Positions 46,928 through 58,215 are shown, counted from the stretch's first letter. The stretch: 64,000 bases of DNA from Tubulanus polymorphus (GCF_964204645.1 NC_134034.1:8551414-8615413); one strand, 5' to 3'. Made by a program: numbers and translations. Notes: a model not told the origin generated them from the letters alone.

Positions 46928-47132
46928 ATGCCTCTGTACTGTGCAGTTCCGAAATGTACTAGAACAGGTGGGCACAAGTTCCCACAGGATGAAGATTTGT
47001 GTAATCGGTGAGTGATAGCGATAAAAAGGCTTCAGAGTGATGGTTCAAAGAAGCTTTATAGACCTGGCAAATGGGATGTAGTGTGCTACAAGCATTTTAC
47101 TGAAAACGATTACGGGCCTGCTGGTTTGTTAG
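46928..47132 (+). pseudogene. THAP exon of the ISL2EU transposase
   Basis: ATG at 46928. The THAP zinc module is C-x4-C (YCAVPKC) followed after about 45 residues by C-x2-H (VVCYKHF), with an early conserved proline and WD. The codon after LCNR is TGA (47009-47011) where TGG would be expected for the conserved THAP tryptophan; one transition explains the stop. The exon ends GTTAG|GTGAGT and joins in frame to 52735 (acceptor TTTTTTTTCCAG). Confidence 0.85.
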
Positions 47133-47775
47133 GTGAGTAATGATCTGGTATTACATGTATATGCAATTTGGCTACTATAACAGGTGACCACGAATCTGGA
47201 AAACAGGGAAAACAGGGAAAACACAGGGAAATGATTTTTCTCAGGGAAAACACTGGGAAATTACTTTTGTCTCGCACGCGCGTTTTCACCGCGAATTTTC
47301 ACAATTGTCTACCTGATTATATATCAAGGATCATATGGTAAGTAATACTTTTCTTTTAAGTCATGTAATCTTGTTAACGTTTCAGTTCTGTTATGTCATT
47401 TCCACAGACATTTTAAAGACGTATTTCGTTGAAGTTCATTGAAGGTACATTGAAGATTAGCCTCCTCTTTCACTGCATTTGCTGAATCATGTTATACATG
47501 TACCTGTCATCACTTTAATGCACCTTGTTACTTTTAACCCATACCAGTACTAACAATGTTTTAAATGCGCTGCAACTAACTCTTACACTTACTTTCTAAA
47601 GATGTCAGGTATCAAACCTATAAATTAATACATTTCGTGTATGATGTACAGCTACATGAAATGCTTTGAAACTTAAGCTTTGCAAACCAATTTTTGCAAC
47701 ATGAATTGTTACTGTACAATCCTTAGTCCTAGTCCACACACTGTCTGTAGCAGGGAAAAACCACTGTTAACAGTA

Positions 47776-47897
47776 CATATATATATATATATATGTATGT
47801 ATGTATGTATGTACGTATGTACGTACGTACGTATGTATGTACGTACGTACGTATATATACGTATATATACGTACATGAATGTACGTACGTACATACA

Positions 47898-47933
<36 letters not shown>

Positions 47934-47939
47934 TATATA
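47776..47939. repeat. Palindromic tetranucleotide array
   Basis: (TATG/TACG)n on the left mirrors (TACA/TACG)n on the right around a centre near 47865, with (TA)n at both outer ends. The whole can fold on itself and opens long overlapping frames on both strands that are not genes. Confidence 0.85.
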
Positions 47940-48225
47940 GGCCTAACTACAGTAATGTGGATAAATCTACGTGGACATTGATGTATATTTTGCCATAATT
48001 TTCAAAATATTTTTTGTTGTTTTTAGGCCAATTCTAATTAAGAGTAAGGTGGGATACTATATGGCTTTTTTTCTATTCTGCTTTGTTTCAAGCTTCTTGT
48101 TATTACCCTGCTATATAAATAAAATACGTTAATGTGCTTGGTCTCAATGAAAAAATATAAAATCCATAAGTTGATAGTGAAGCTAATAATTCAACATTCA
48201 TTTATTGTAGGTTTGAAAGTCTGAA

Positions 48226-50404
48226 ATGGCATTCAAAACTCCATACCTGAGTCGGTTTAACATTGACTGGATTAATCCTGCACTGAACCCAAACTGGAGC
48301 AAATGGCTGGAGAAGGTAGACGATCCATTTAAAGCTAAATGCAAGATATGTTTTAAAACATTCGAGCTGAGCAACATGGGAAGGTTGGCAATAAAAAGTC
48401 ACGCAGATAGCAAGACTCACATTAGAAATGCAGACGGCTCTCGTCCAAATGCATCAATGAAGTCCTTTCTAAGTCCTAAATCACCTGTTGTTACTGCATC
48501 TGTTTGACAAGATCGGACAGTCGAAGATATAAATATTTCTGTGTCGTCAAAATGTCCACGTACATGTACCTTGAGTTCATATGTTAAGAAAGATGATGTA
48601 GCCAGAGCTGAACTAATATGGGCAATGAGGAAAGTTGAAAAACACCAGTCACTTAGGTCTTGTGAAGATCTCCAAAAAACATTGGCTGCTACATTCCCAG
48701 ATAGTGAAATAATAAAAAAGTTCACACTTGGGCGGACAAAAGCACAGTACTTGATAAACCATGGTTTGGCACCATATTTCCATAAATCACTCGTTGATGC
48801 TATTAATGGAACTGAAAGTTTTGTAGTGTGCTTTGATGAAGCAATGAATAAAGTAGCACAACGTGGGCAAATGGACATTGTGATACCTTTTTGGGACAAC
48901 ACCAAGAATGAAGTAATATCTCGTTACTTAAAATCAACTTTCTTGGGGCATGCAACTGCAAGAGATTTGCTTGAAAAGTCCAAAGACGCCCTTGCCGATC
49001 TTCAAACAGACAAGATGTTACAAGTTTCAATGGACGGCCCTGCTGTGAATTGGAAATTCATCGAATTATTGGATAATGATGAGGAGATATTCAACGGTGA
49101 CCAGAATATACTAGAACTTGGTTCCTGTGGGCTACATGTTATCCATGGTGCATTACAGACAGGTCACACAACTGCTAAGTGGAATGTAAATTCATTTTTG
49201 AGAGTCATCTATAGACTTTTCAAAGATAGTCCTGCAAGAGGGAGTGATTATATATCAATCAATGGAACTCCCAAAGAAGTTCTGTCAAACCTGCTGGGTC
49301 GAAAATGCTAGTGTTGCAACTAGAGCTTTGGAGGTGTTTGTAGATGTTAAGCCATACATAGCCAACTTCAAACAGAAGTCAGAAACCTTAACTAGTAAGG
49401 CTGTGTGTGATGGTTTTCGTGATCCATTAATGATTGCCAAGATTTCATTTTTTGGACACATCGCTGATATACTTGAACCATTTCTCCGGAAATATCAAAC
49501 AGATAAACCTATGGTCCCATTCATGTACGATGATATTCAGATAATAATGAGAAGTCTTTTGTCCAAAGTTGTGAAGAAGGAGGTTCTTGATAAAGCAACA
49601 ACTTCAAAACAGCTCATGAAGGTAGATGTTGAAAAAGATTCCCTGAGCTTTAAGGACATTGAACTTGGGGTAGCAGCTTCCGCTGCGTTACAGAATGCAA
49701 AGAAAGTCAGTGATGGAAGCAAACTGGATTTTAGGATGGAATGCAAGACATTCATCATTTCATGCATCAACAAAATAAAAGAGAGAAGTCCTCTTCGGTA
49801 CAGATTAACAAAAGCTGCTTCATGTTTGTCTCCTATCCTGATAAGGCGTAGTCAGACACTGGCTCTTACAAGAATGGGTGATCTTATATCTATACTTCAT
49901 GAGTTTGGTAGACTGAAGTCACAGGTTGCTGATACCGCCAAGCAACAGTTTTCTACCCTATTGAAACAACGTCTAGACACATTCTACGATAGCCACATTG
50001 GAGAAAGTGAGAATCTACAGAAGATTCTCCAAGTGATGAAGATTGTACTTGTACTTTCTCATGGAAATGCCTCAGTGGAGATCGGATTTTCTGTGAATGG
50101 AGATATGCTGGCTGAAAACATGTTGGAGGTGTCACTTGTCGCACAAAGGCAAGTGTATGGTGCTATCAATGCAATGGGTGGACATCTGAAGGTTCCTATT
50201 TCTTCTGCTATGCTGACTGAAAGTAAACTGGCTCGAGGTAGATATGAAAAAGCATTATCAGATAAACGTTTGACACAGTCAGAAGAAGAAAGACGAAAAT
50301 CAGCAAAGCGAAAGATTAGTCTTCAAATTAAAGAGCTTAACAAGAAAAAGGCTAAACTTGCAGCTACAATAGATCAGGAGATAGAACATTTAAAAAAACT
50401 ATGA
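48226..50404 (+). pseudogene. hAT-like transposase
   Basis: About 720 codons in three runs. The first (48226-48507) has a BED-like zinc module (CKICFKTFELSNMG..H...KTH). A TGA at 48505 separates it from the second run (48541-49311), which has SFVVCFDEAMNKVAQRGQMD with a possible catalytic aspartate, FLGHATARDLLE, VSMDGPAVNWKF and GSCGLHVIHGALQTG. A frame change near 49285 leads to the third run, ending with VLVLSHGNASVEIGFSVNGDML, a dimerisation-type block near the C-terminus, and a basic coiled coil. A near-complete protein with two lesions. Confidence 0.78.
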
Positions 50405-51960
50405 TCTGTGTTGATTGATTTGAAATAACAGCATAAATCGAAAATCATTAATGGATCACGGAGATACCGGTCATGGCCTGTGTATTAGTTGACATTGCTG
50501 ATAAATTTTTTAGTGTTTTTATTGCTGTGTTTCTGGTCTTTGAGGTTCTTTTATGGATTTAAAGTATCCAGATAGTTCAACGGTTAGAGTTGGACTCAAT
50601 AGAAAAGTGAATACAGATGTAGGCCTAGTTGTTACACAGTAAGTGCTAGTAATTTGATACACACATATTTTAAGAATATTAAGTCCCCTATAAGTTGTGG
50701 GGTATTATTATTCACCGGGGTCCATGTAATTAGAACATATTAAATGTTACTTTTTTGACGCCTTATAAAACGTTACCATTATGAAACCTAAACAATGCTA
50801 ACCATTCAGCGTCATTTTACAAACGACAACCGTAAATCGATGTGCAAAACGTCACAGGTTTATGTGTACTCATACAAGCTATTTGGCAAAATATTATTGA
50901 TAAAGATGTAGAATGGCTCCCTGTGATTATATAATGACCTCTATTTGAACGTCGGAATGTTATATTGCATTGAATATCATGAGAAGACGTATTGTAATAG
51001 TAAAGGATGTATGATTATATCAGGAGCGGCAGGCATAAATAGAAATGATAAGTAAATCGGATTATTCGGTTAAATGGCGGATGTATACACGATTTGGAAG
51101 TCTGATATAAAAGTCAGACCCTGTCATGGGGATGCTAGTGGAATGACGAAGCTATCTACGATCTGAGTAGGGCCGGCGTGGATTTCATCGGCGGCTACAA
51201 GCGGTCTATATAAAAACGTGTAAACATATAATTTCAATATTCAAATGTTTTAGAAAATATGTTCGATATTAGGGGTATGCAGGTTTCATGAGATTAGCAA
51301 TTTATAATAGCATAGCTGTCATATACGGCTCCGCGTCCCCTGATGGCATGTGTATAAGGTGACAATTCAATTCAATACTTTATTGATCCTTATTACATTG
51401 AAATTCCGGGATAAAATTCCCAAATTCAATAAAGTTACAAATTTTAAACTAAGAAAATACAAAATACAAGACACACGGGTAATTCATACTGAATAACATG
51501 TATAAGTTATTTAAATGACAATGTCTACTTCAACCCAGACTCAAGTCTAGGATATCGAGTGACAGCCAAACCGGGCCCCGGGACCGGGCCGGCTGGCTAC
51601 ACGATATGCTCGAAGTCATGATGAAGCAGACATCAGAAGAGCTCTTTCTTCAACCATGGAGGCAATGAAGTTGCAGACCAGCTTAGAGGCAAAAGTGAAT
51701 CGAAGTCGGTCACAAGTTGACAATTTTTTTTTAAATTAGACCAGTCGAAGGTATCATCTACCAATCGCCAAATCTCATAATTCCCCAAATTTCTTATAAC
51801 TTCGATTTCAAATTTGCAATTCCACATTAGCTTATCCCAGATATTCTACATTTTTTCGCAGGCGTCAAATAATTTATTAAAGTTAATTTTCTTGTTATAA
51901 ATGATGTGGTTTGACATTTATAATTCATTGAATAAATTGTAATATGAACTTTGAAATCTC
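50405..51960. other. hAT 3' non-coding region
   Basis: No convincing frame. (AATTC)n-like bases and TTTATTGATCC at 51362-51390 look like the tail of a minus-strand non-LTR fragment. CGGGCCCCGGGACCGGGCC near 51572 is a GC-rich palindrome. Neither could be classed. Confidence 0.35.
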
Positions 51961-51971
51961 ATATCAAACTG

Positions 51972-52560
51972 TGTTCAATTTTTAGCTCCGCTGTGACCGA
52001 AGGTCGGCAGAGCTGGTGGGTAAGGGGGGGTCTCCGTCGTCGTCCGTCTGTCTGTCCGTCAACTTTTAAACATTTCAATTCTTGTCTCTCAGTTTTCATC
52101 CGATTTGGATGAAACTTGGTACCAATGATCTAAGAGCAATGGTCTACATATCTATGGAGCCGTTTTTTTGAAAATTTGCATATATTATGCTAATTAAGGC
52201 GACCAACTTGAAAAAACTAAAATTGCTACTCCTGCCACAGTTTGCAGATCTTGACAAAACTTGGTGTGTGAGTGATCTATATAATCACAGGGGCTCGTTA
52301 CGATAGCTGGGGGTCCAAAATCAAAGATTTGACCCAGTATCCTAGGTACCACCTATAAAAAAAGAAAAGGGAGCTAACATTTTGACATACAAGAATTGAC
52401 CTTCTCATTTCAACCCCTCATAACTTCGTAACCGATCGACCGATTTACACGAAATTAGATTCGTTTCATTCCCAAGAGGTGACTTTTTCGTTTGAGACCT
52501 TCCCCGATGAAATCGGACCGGAGACGCCCGAGAAATCACGACTCAAATCCGAAAAAAACG
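51972..52560 (+). repeat. Dispersed-repeat-like block
   Basis: Begins with pyrimidine-rich CGTCGTCGTCCGTCTGTC and continues with several diverged near repeats of the phrase 'GATNNGGATGAAACTTGGT' and 'CTTNACAAAACTTGGTGTG'. Such internally repeated text is typical of dispersed invertebrate repeats. No coding frame. Confidence 0.45.
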
Positions 52561-52734
52561 AGTCAAAATAGCCAATGTCATGGTCTCCATATGATGCCCA
52601 GCACAGGGAAAATCAACTTTTCACAGGGAAAACACAGGGAATTTGCAAGTGGGTGGTTTGTGGTCACCCTGTATAATAATCGATAAAGCAATTCAGCTTC
52701 ACGTACTGACATATTTTTATAATTTTTTTTCCAG

Positions 52735-53907
52735 GCCTCAAGAAACGCCTAAAGGAGAATGCTGTGCCATCAGTTTTTGAATTTTCTTCAAATAAACGAC
52801 CAGCCACTCCAACAAGCCGAGACGAAAGGACACAAAAAAGACGAAGAATTTTTTTCCCGGATGTGACTGATATAGCTCAGGAAGTTGAAGTTTTCAGTGA
52901 TGAATCGACACTTACAGTTGAGGAAAATATTGAAAATGTGAAGTCAGTCCAGTGTGCTCCTGATACTAGCGAGTTCTCTCAGCAGTATTCATTATTGTTG
53001 GATTCAGCCTGTAGAATGTCTGTTTTTAACTTTAAATGTAACCCAAGTGCTATTAAGTACTATACAGGATTCCAGCACTATGAACACTTTCAGCTCATGT
53101 TTAATATTTTGGGCCCTGCAGTTTTTGAATTAAATGTACGAAAAGGTATTTTACCACCGGAAGATCAGCTTTTTCTTACATTAATGAAACTACGAACTGC
53201 AAAAGACGATGAGGAACTCTCCTACATGTTTAGAATTGGCCGGGTCTCTGTTGGATCTATCATCACTACTTGGATAAATTTCATTTATTTCCAGTTCAAA
53301 GATCTAAATATTTGGCCTGAAAAGGATGTTATCAATAGCTATATGCCAATCAATATTGCCAAAGTCTTTGGTTCTACAAGGGTTATACTAGATGCAACAG
53401 AGACCCCTATAAAGAAACCCAGTAATGTAGCAGCACAAAATTCTAGTTTCGCTACCTACAAGAATAAAAACACATTAAAAACCATGGTTGGCTGTACACC
53501 TCGCGGTTTAGTATATAAGCGGTAGCTATGCTGGATCGGTTTCCGATCGCCAAATTATAGAGCGATCTGAACTAATAAACTCCTCTGCCTCATATTTCTG
53601 TAAAGGTGATTCTATAATGGCTGACAGGGGAATACGAGTGCAGGATATTTTTGCTCCATTGGATGTCAAAGTTAACACACCCCATATGTTAAAAGGGAAG
53701 AGCCAACTAGAGCCAGAAGAAGTTATCTATGACAGGAGAATAGCCTCAAAACGAATTCACATCGAACGTGTCATTGGTTTAGCTAAAACCTATAAAATCC
53801 CACAGCAGCCACTCCATCCAAACAAAATTCAACTAGGCTCTAGAATAGTGTTTGTATGCTTTAATCTTATTAATTTCAGACTATGTATAGTTGGAAAATA
53901 TGCTTAA
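52735..53907 (+). pseudogene. DDE exon of the ISL2EU transposase
   Basis: Joined in frame to the THAP exon. A basic, Pro-rich linker (RDERTQKRRRIFF) is followed by a helical domain (CNPSAIKYYTGFQHYEHF, then PEDQLFLTLMKLR and SVGSIITTWINFIY) and a DDE nuclease of the HARBI1/IS5-like kind. The catalytic residues are visible: VILDATETPI (D), DSIMADRGIRVQD (D) and RIHIERVIGLAK (E). One extra base near 53510 shifts the frame between the first aspartate and SYAGSVSDRQII. Otherwise the domain is full length. Confidence 0.85.
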
Positions 53908-54570
53908 AAAAACTCTGCAAGTTTTGGTTTCAGGTACATGTTATAAAACAGTTCTAGCTTCGGTATCATTGAAATTTTACAGTATGTCTCATCGAGTTGA
54001 ATTGCCTCTACAAATAAATCCTTGAATGTGTATACTATAAAGTAACAAGTTTTTCTTTTTGAAATATGCAGCTGCCCCTGTACTTGGTAGTACAGTTGTA
54101 GTAGTTATGGTTCCTCCTGAGTTGAATTTGACCATCTCTATCTTCCAGAGATTTGAATTCTTTCAGATTTGACATAATTTCCAAGTCTCTGTGTTTATAC
54201 GGGCATTTTACTTCAACTGTTGAATCTGTTCCAATCAAGCCATCGGGACTTGCTCCGAGGAAAGGGTGCTCAATTGAAACAAAAAGGCCACAGGATTTCA
54301 CTCTCAGAGCGTATAGATCTTCGAACGTTTTTAGGGCCTTGGCTTCATGTTGCTTGCCATGGGTAAATGCAAAGTTGTGCAATTCAACTGGATTGATTAA
54401 GCGTTCTGCAAGCTTCCACTTATTTTTTCTCACGGTGGCCTTGCAGATCTCTCCAAAGTTTGATGCGGTTTATCTTGAGGACCGCTCTCTACGCTCTCTC
54501 CACATAGTTACATCACTTTGGCCTACTGTTTTCTGTTCTATCTTATTTGCACGAGAATCAGTAACCTGAA
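53905..54570 (-). pseudogene. YqaJ-type nuclease domain of ISL2EU
   Basis: The lambda-exonuclease-like domain of the second ISL2EU protein. Blocks in order: an ASNFGEICKA helix, FTHGKQHEAKALKTFE, EHPFLGASPDGLIG (metal-binding aspartate) and VEVKCPYKH (the E-x-K catalytic pair). Then, after a frame change near 54110, YYQVQGQLHISKRK and a C-terminal tail. A TAA sits before TASNFGE. The exon begins after an AG near 54567. Presumed role: processing DNA ends during transposition, inferred from the family. Confidence 0.83.
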
Positions 54571-54609
54571 ATACATAAAATTACTCAAATGAAAGGCAAA
54601 TTGTTGTGT

Positions 54610-54857
54610 ACCTTATTCATTGTATCAACCCAGTAGTAGGTGAATGGACACTCAAAATAATCATGATCTCTGACTGCTGCTTTCATATCTGCTTTTGGAA
54701 AGATATATCTTATCTTCACTCGTTTTTGCAAAATAGTTGACAACCAATTTTTTTACATGATCCTGATAGCTCGGCATTTGCCTGTATCTTAATGGCCGAG
54801 GGTCATTTAACTTGAGTTTTCTTTTTGTTGGGAACTGTTCAGATTTGATTGGAGATC
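54610..54857 (-). pseudogene. Linker exon of the ISL2EU nuclease gene
   Basis: On the minus strand, TATTTTCAG then SPIKSEQFPTKRKLKLNDPR and RYRQMPSYQDHVKKLV. One frame change near 54680 leads to RDHDYFECPFTYYW, ending at AATAAG|GTAC (about 54612). It joins SWIM to YqaJ. Confidence 0.65.
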
Positions 54858-54975
54858 CTGAAAATAAATATGCAAACATAAGAAAATTGTTAATCATTTC
54901 TCAATCAGATTGCTTTCACATGATGAGAAATACAAGGTTTATTGTTTTACATGGGTCAGAATTATTACATGTACA

Positions 54976-55252
54976 TACCATCGTAGGCATATCTTGGTCT
55001 ATGGAATCTCTGTAAAATTTCAGTACATGACCGTCCAACCAATAGAATACCATCTTCCGTAAATTTGTTGAGCATCATCAGTACTGCTGCGATATGCTTA
55101 CAAGTGCCATGTGGCCCTTTTCCAGATGGACATTCAGAGTCAGTATTAATAACATCACCTGTCGTCGAATTAAGCTTTATTCTATAGTTATACGTCACCT
55201 GGAAAAATTCATTTTTTTTTCTTTGAATGAACAAATTAATTTTTACTTGCAT
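54976..55252 (-). pseudogene. SWIM zinc-finger exon of the ISL2EU nuclease gene
   Basis: After the acceptor TTTTTCCAG (about 55202) the exon encodes a beta strand pair (VTYNYRIKLNSTTGDVI) and the SWIM pattern C-x-n-C-x-H: ECPSGKGPHGTCKHIAAVL. The donor is ACGATG|GTATGT at about 54976. SWIM modules precede YqaJ in many transposon nucleases and probably bind DNA. Confidence 0.8.
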
Positions 55253-55610
55253 AAAACGATACCTCAGTTGTTTATTATGCGTAATCTAATGAGAAGGAAT
55301 TAGTTGTAAAATTGAAGTTAAGATTTGGAAATGTCAAAATTCCATAGGAAATGGTACCTTTTTTCATAGCAGCTCCAACCATTCCAGTTAAAACCCTGGG
55401 AAGCCCAAACCATCTTATAGGTGTCAGAAAAATATTTGCAGCTAGTGAATAATACATTAGCATGCCAGCTATCAGAATCAAGTGTTTTTTCCAGCATCCT
55501 CTGACCTTGACCTACTTTTCCAGACTGGGTCATATATGACCTAGTGGGCTACAATGGCATAAAATGTTTAAAAATATAAATCAAGCCAAAGTCTTAAATT
55601 AGATAAATCA

Positions 55611-56254
55611 TCACTTTATTACAGCTAACTCATATTCAAACCGATTCCTGGGCATAACATCGGACACTTGGGGATAACGGATGTAGGTGTCCCAGTACAT
55701 ACGGATACTGTTCATTTGTACTAAGCCCATACGCATATAAATCCCAAGTAAAAGTTCGATTTCCTTCTCATTAGTGTTGATACATCTACCAGCTCCTATT
55801 TTCTGAGAGCTATACAAGTTTGTATTGTCTACAATCAATTTTATCATGTCCGAAGTGAAAAAGCGACGAAAATACTCGAACGGATTTTCAGTTACTCCTG
55901 TTGGATCCGTCGGTTCAATATTTGTCCCAGAAAAGTTCACAACAGGTACAACAAAATTAGACTTTGACCAAATATACCGCCGATTTATACCCTGACCAAC
56001 TCCAGCCATCTGAGCCAATGGAATGTCATCAGAATCAACGCCTTCACTTTCATTTTCATCACTTTCATTTTCATCGCCTGGAAATTCATCATCATCGCTT
56101 TGTAGTGAAGCAGCAGGTTGCATGTCTTCATCTTAGTAATCATCGGGGTCTGGGAATTCATCATCACTCTGTTCATCATCCCCAATATCACTGTCATCCG
56201 CTGTAACCGCATCAATTATTTGGTTCAGACTCATACATTTACGACGACGTTCCA
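55611..56254 (-). pseudogene. piggyBac transposase, N-terminal half
   Basis: Starts with MERRRKCMSLNQIIDAV and a very acidic region, with one TAA at about 56133. Then NPFEYFRRFFTSDMIKLIVD, EKEIELLLGIYMRMGLVQM, RMYWDTYIRYPQVSDVMPR and NRFEYEL, the classic N-terminal helical block of piggyBac (DDE_Tnp_1_7). The frame ends at 55611 before any catalytic aspartate of the core. A 55533-55275 scrap (NVLFTSCKYFSDTYK) belongs further down the family. Confidence 0.8.
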
Positions 56255-56296
56255 TTGTCGATGACAATGGATGTCCATTGTCGATGACAATGGATG
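56251..56296. repeat. Tandem duplicated palindrome
   Basis: TCCATTGTCGATGACAATGGATG is present twice in direct tandem; each copy contains CCATTGTC-GAT-GACAATGG, an 8 bp stem with a 3 base loop. It abuts the start codon of the piggyBac ORF. Confidence 0.85.
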
Positions 56297-56715
56297 TCAG
56301 AATCTGAAAAATAAGATCAGTCATTTAATCATAAATGTTCTCTGATAATGCTGAAATTCATTTAAGTTAGATGATTTATTGATACAAACCCTTGGGAGAA
56401 AATCGTGAATAAATCTATGAAAATTTTTATTTTCATATCACCATGACTAAGGTTGACATTTCATCCCAGTGGGTCACATATGACCCCACCAAAAAGCACC
56501 GGTTTGTTTGAACACACAGATGTGTAAATCAGAACTGTCACTGTTGCTAGACATTCTTTATAATTTATTTTTTCGAATTATCACTTGTAAATAAGCTTCA
56601 CAATCTTGCTACCATTGGGTCATATGTGGAACATCGGGTTGTAGGTTCAGTAAAAATAGTAAAATGAATGGAAAATTAACATCTCAAGTTCCCAGGGGTA
56701 CCCAAATGAGGTGAG

Positions 56716-56979
56716 TCACATGTGACCCACAGGGCTACCCAGGGTCAAAATCTCTTCGACTTGACAGAAGCTGCATGCTGTAACATGAGATGATTCCAAC
56801 AACTTTTCTCCTTTTGACAGTGCTTTTATATCTTGAGCACTCTCTTGATCTGTAGCTAAACGGTGCTTAAAGTAACCAGTTATCAGATCTGATGTCACCT
56901 TTGGTAGAATCAACTTATGGTCCATTACCAGCTGTCTAAATCCCTCATTTGGCCAGTCTGGAATCTCGGGGGAGGTCAA
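56716..56979 (-). pseudogene. N-terminal exon of the ISL2EU nuclease gene
   Basis: About 75 codons from an ATG at 56979, including PKVTSDLITGYFKHRLATD and DIKALSKGEKLLESSHV, which I recognise as the N-terminal region of ISL2EU YqaJ proteins (helix with F-x-H-R-L, then the K-A-L/M-x-K-G block). After SFCQ the frame runs into piggyBac flank and ends, so the exon boundary lies near 56740. Confidence 0.65.
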
Positions 56980-57652
56980 ATAATTGGTTCATTTTGAAAA
57001 TCCTGGTTTCTGTCATATGATTCCAATCTGCAAGAAAATATGTAACAATTAAACTCTAAATAAAGAATAGTTCAAAGATATATTTATAATTCATCAGTAT
57101 CTTATTTTTACTTTGAACTTGGGGCCAATAAAGGCTAGTTTATACTTAATATATTACATTGTTGGAAAAATGTCATGACTTGTAGGCCAACATATTGTTT
57201 TCAAAATGAAAAGATCTATAAAATTTTTTTCTGGTGTCCGATTTGAAAAAAAATCCTGCCTCTAATATCTTTTCATGGAATATCTTGAAGTCTAGGACGT
57301 GGAGCCATCTGCAGGAAAATATCTAAATCAAAAGGCGACCTAAATTTGTACTATAATAGCTCATTGAACTTCACTTGAGAAATACAATGAGCTATAGAAA
57401 CCGGTTTAAAATGGGATATATTGTGTGCTTTATTGAATTTTTGTTCAATGACTGAACAGGTATTGTAGTTCTATTTACCTATCTATTAGTTCGGTTTTTC
57501 GGCCCGTTGTTCTTGCTCCTCGTTTTGTAAGCTCCTCTTTCAAAAGTTTTACTGAGCATCTTGAGTACTTGTTTAGGTCAGCCATGTTGGATTTCATATC
57601 CTCTTCCAAACACGCGCGCCATCTATCCGTGGTGAAATAACTGACATTCCCC

Positions 57653-57695
57653 ATTGTTTTTTACTTGCATGCCATGCCATACTGTCTCCCATCCC
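57653..57695 (-). promoter_or_regulatory. Histone H3 promoter copy, distal part
   Basis: Continues the copy at 46634-46851 past the ISL2EU element. It matches 32256-32297 inverted (TTGCATGCCATGCCATAC, then GTCTCCCATCCC) with few differences. Confidence 0.75.
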
Positions 57696-58215
57696 TATTA
57701 TTACACATCGATGTCTGTCATAGAAACAATGATATGATCACATATTCGATGAGATCTACAAAATGTCCACATATAGCACGAAAGAGGACCTCCGCACTAA
57801 ACTGAATTAATCAACAGCCAATTTGAACCCGCGCAGTCGCAATTACGTAAGCGAATTAGGGCCTAAATTATGAGGAATTAATAATCAACGGGTAAAAAAG
57901 TAAATAAGCGAATAAGCAAATGAATAGAGGTTTATTAATTCGAAAGCAATAAGTAAAATCGGATGTATTGTAGCAATGTCAATATCGAAAAGCGTTGATC
58001 GTTACTTTATGAAAGAATTAATTTTCGAAGGCAAAAACCTTCTCCACTAACATGTTCAGAGCGTGTGCGCAAAAACTCGGCACTTGCTCGGTAACTATCA
58101 GTCATTGTTGGTATTTGCGTGTTTAACAAGTTAATAAGGTACCCAAGTCAGGCAGGATTCGTCGTTGTGACACGGAGCACTTCTATCAACTCTACTCAAT
58201 AATCATCGATTAATC
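57696..58215 (+). promoter_or_regulatory. Divergent histone spacer and 5' UTR
   Basis: About 520 bases from the H3 promoter copy to the second histone start. ACAGCCAATTTG (CCAAT box) is at 57825, CACTT/ATCAACTC pyrimidine tracts precede the start, and ATCATCGATTAATC stands just before the ATG. Subtracting ISL2EU, the H3 and second histone starts would be about 0.8 kb apart, a normal divergent H3/H4 spacing. Confidence 0.55.

Larger units (their letters stand above)
47181..52671 (+). mobile_element. hAT-like transposon in the ISL2EU intron
   Basis: Left end CAGGTGACCACGAATC, right end inverse CAGGGTGACCACAAACC. Both ends then show repeated ACAGGGAAAACACAGGGAA motifs near the termini (47198-47260 and 52600-52645). 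5,491 bp. Flanking 8-mers tactataa and tataataa agree at six of eight positions, compatible with a decayed 8 bp duplication. It carries one transposase gene (48226-50404) on the plus strand. It lies wholly within the intron between THAP and DDE exons. Confidence 0.75.
55270..56745 (-). mobile_element. Decayed piggyBac element in the ISL2EU nuclease gene
   Basis: A piggyBac transposase N-terminal part (56254-55611) and a C-terminal scrap (55533-55275) with the middle lost. Palindromic motifs of the type TGGGTCATATATGACC recur at about 55523, 56470, 56622 and 56710, as commonly seen in subterminal DNA of piggyBac families. TTAA occurs at 55318 and 56676 but the exact ends are uncertain. It lies between the N-terminal and SWIM exons of the nuclease gene. 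Confidence 0.65.
46852..57652 (+). mobile_element. ISL2EU-type DNA transposon
   Basis: A 10.8 kb element with ends GGGGAATGTCAGTTA (left) and the inverse (right), flanked by AT on both sides (46850-46851 and 57653-57654). The matching empty site, a single AT in the same flanking sequence, exists at 32297-32298. It carries two genes facing each other: a spliced THAP-DDE transposase (plus) and a SWIM/YqaJ nuclease (minus), the gene pair known for ISL2EU transposons. Without the later hAT and piggyBac insertions it would be about 3.8 kb. Both genes carry a few frame breaks, so this copy is probably inactive. Confidence 0.88.

Noticed and set aside
47680-47981. Met-Tyr-Val-Cys and Thr-Tyr-Val-Arg repeat frames on both strands
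   Set aside because: Translations of the TATG/TACG array; no gene features.
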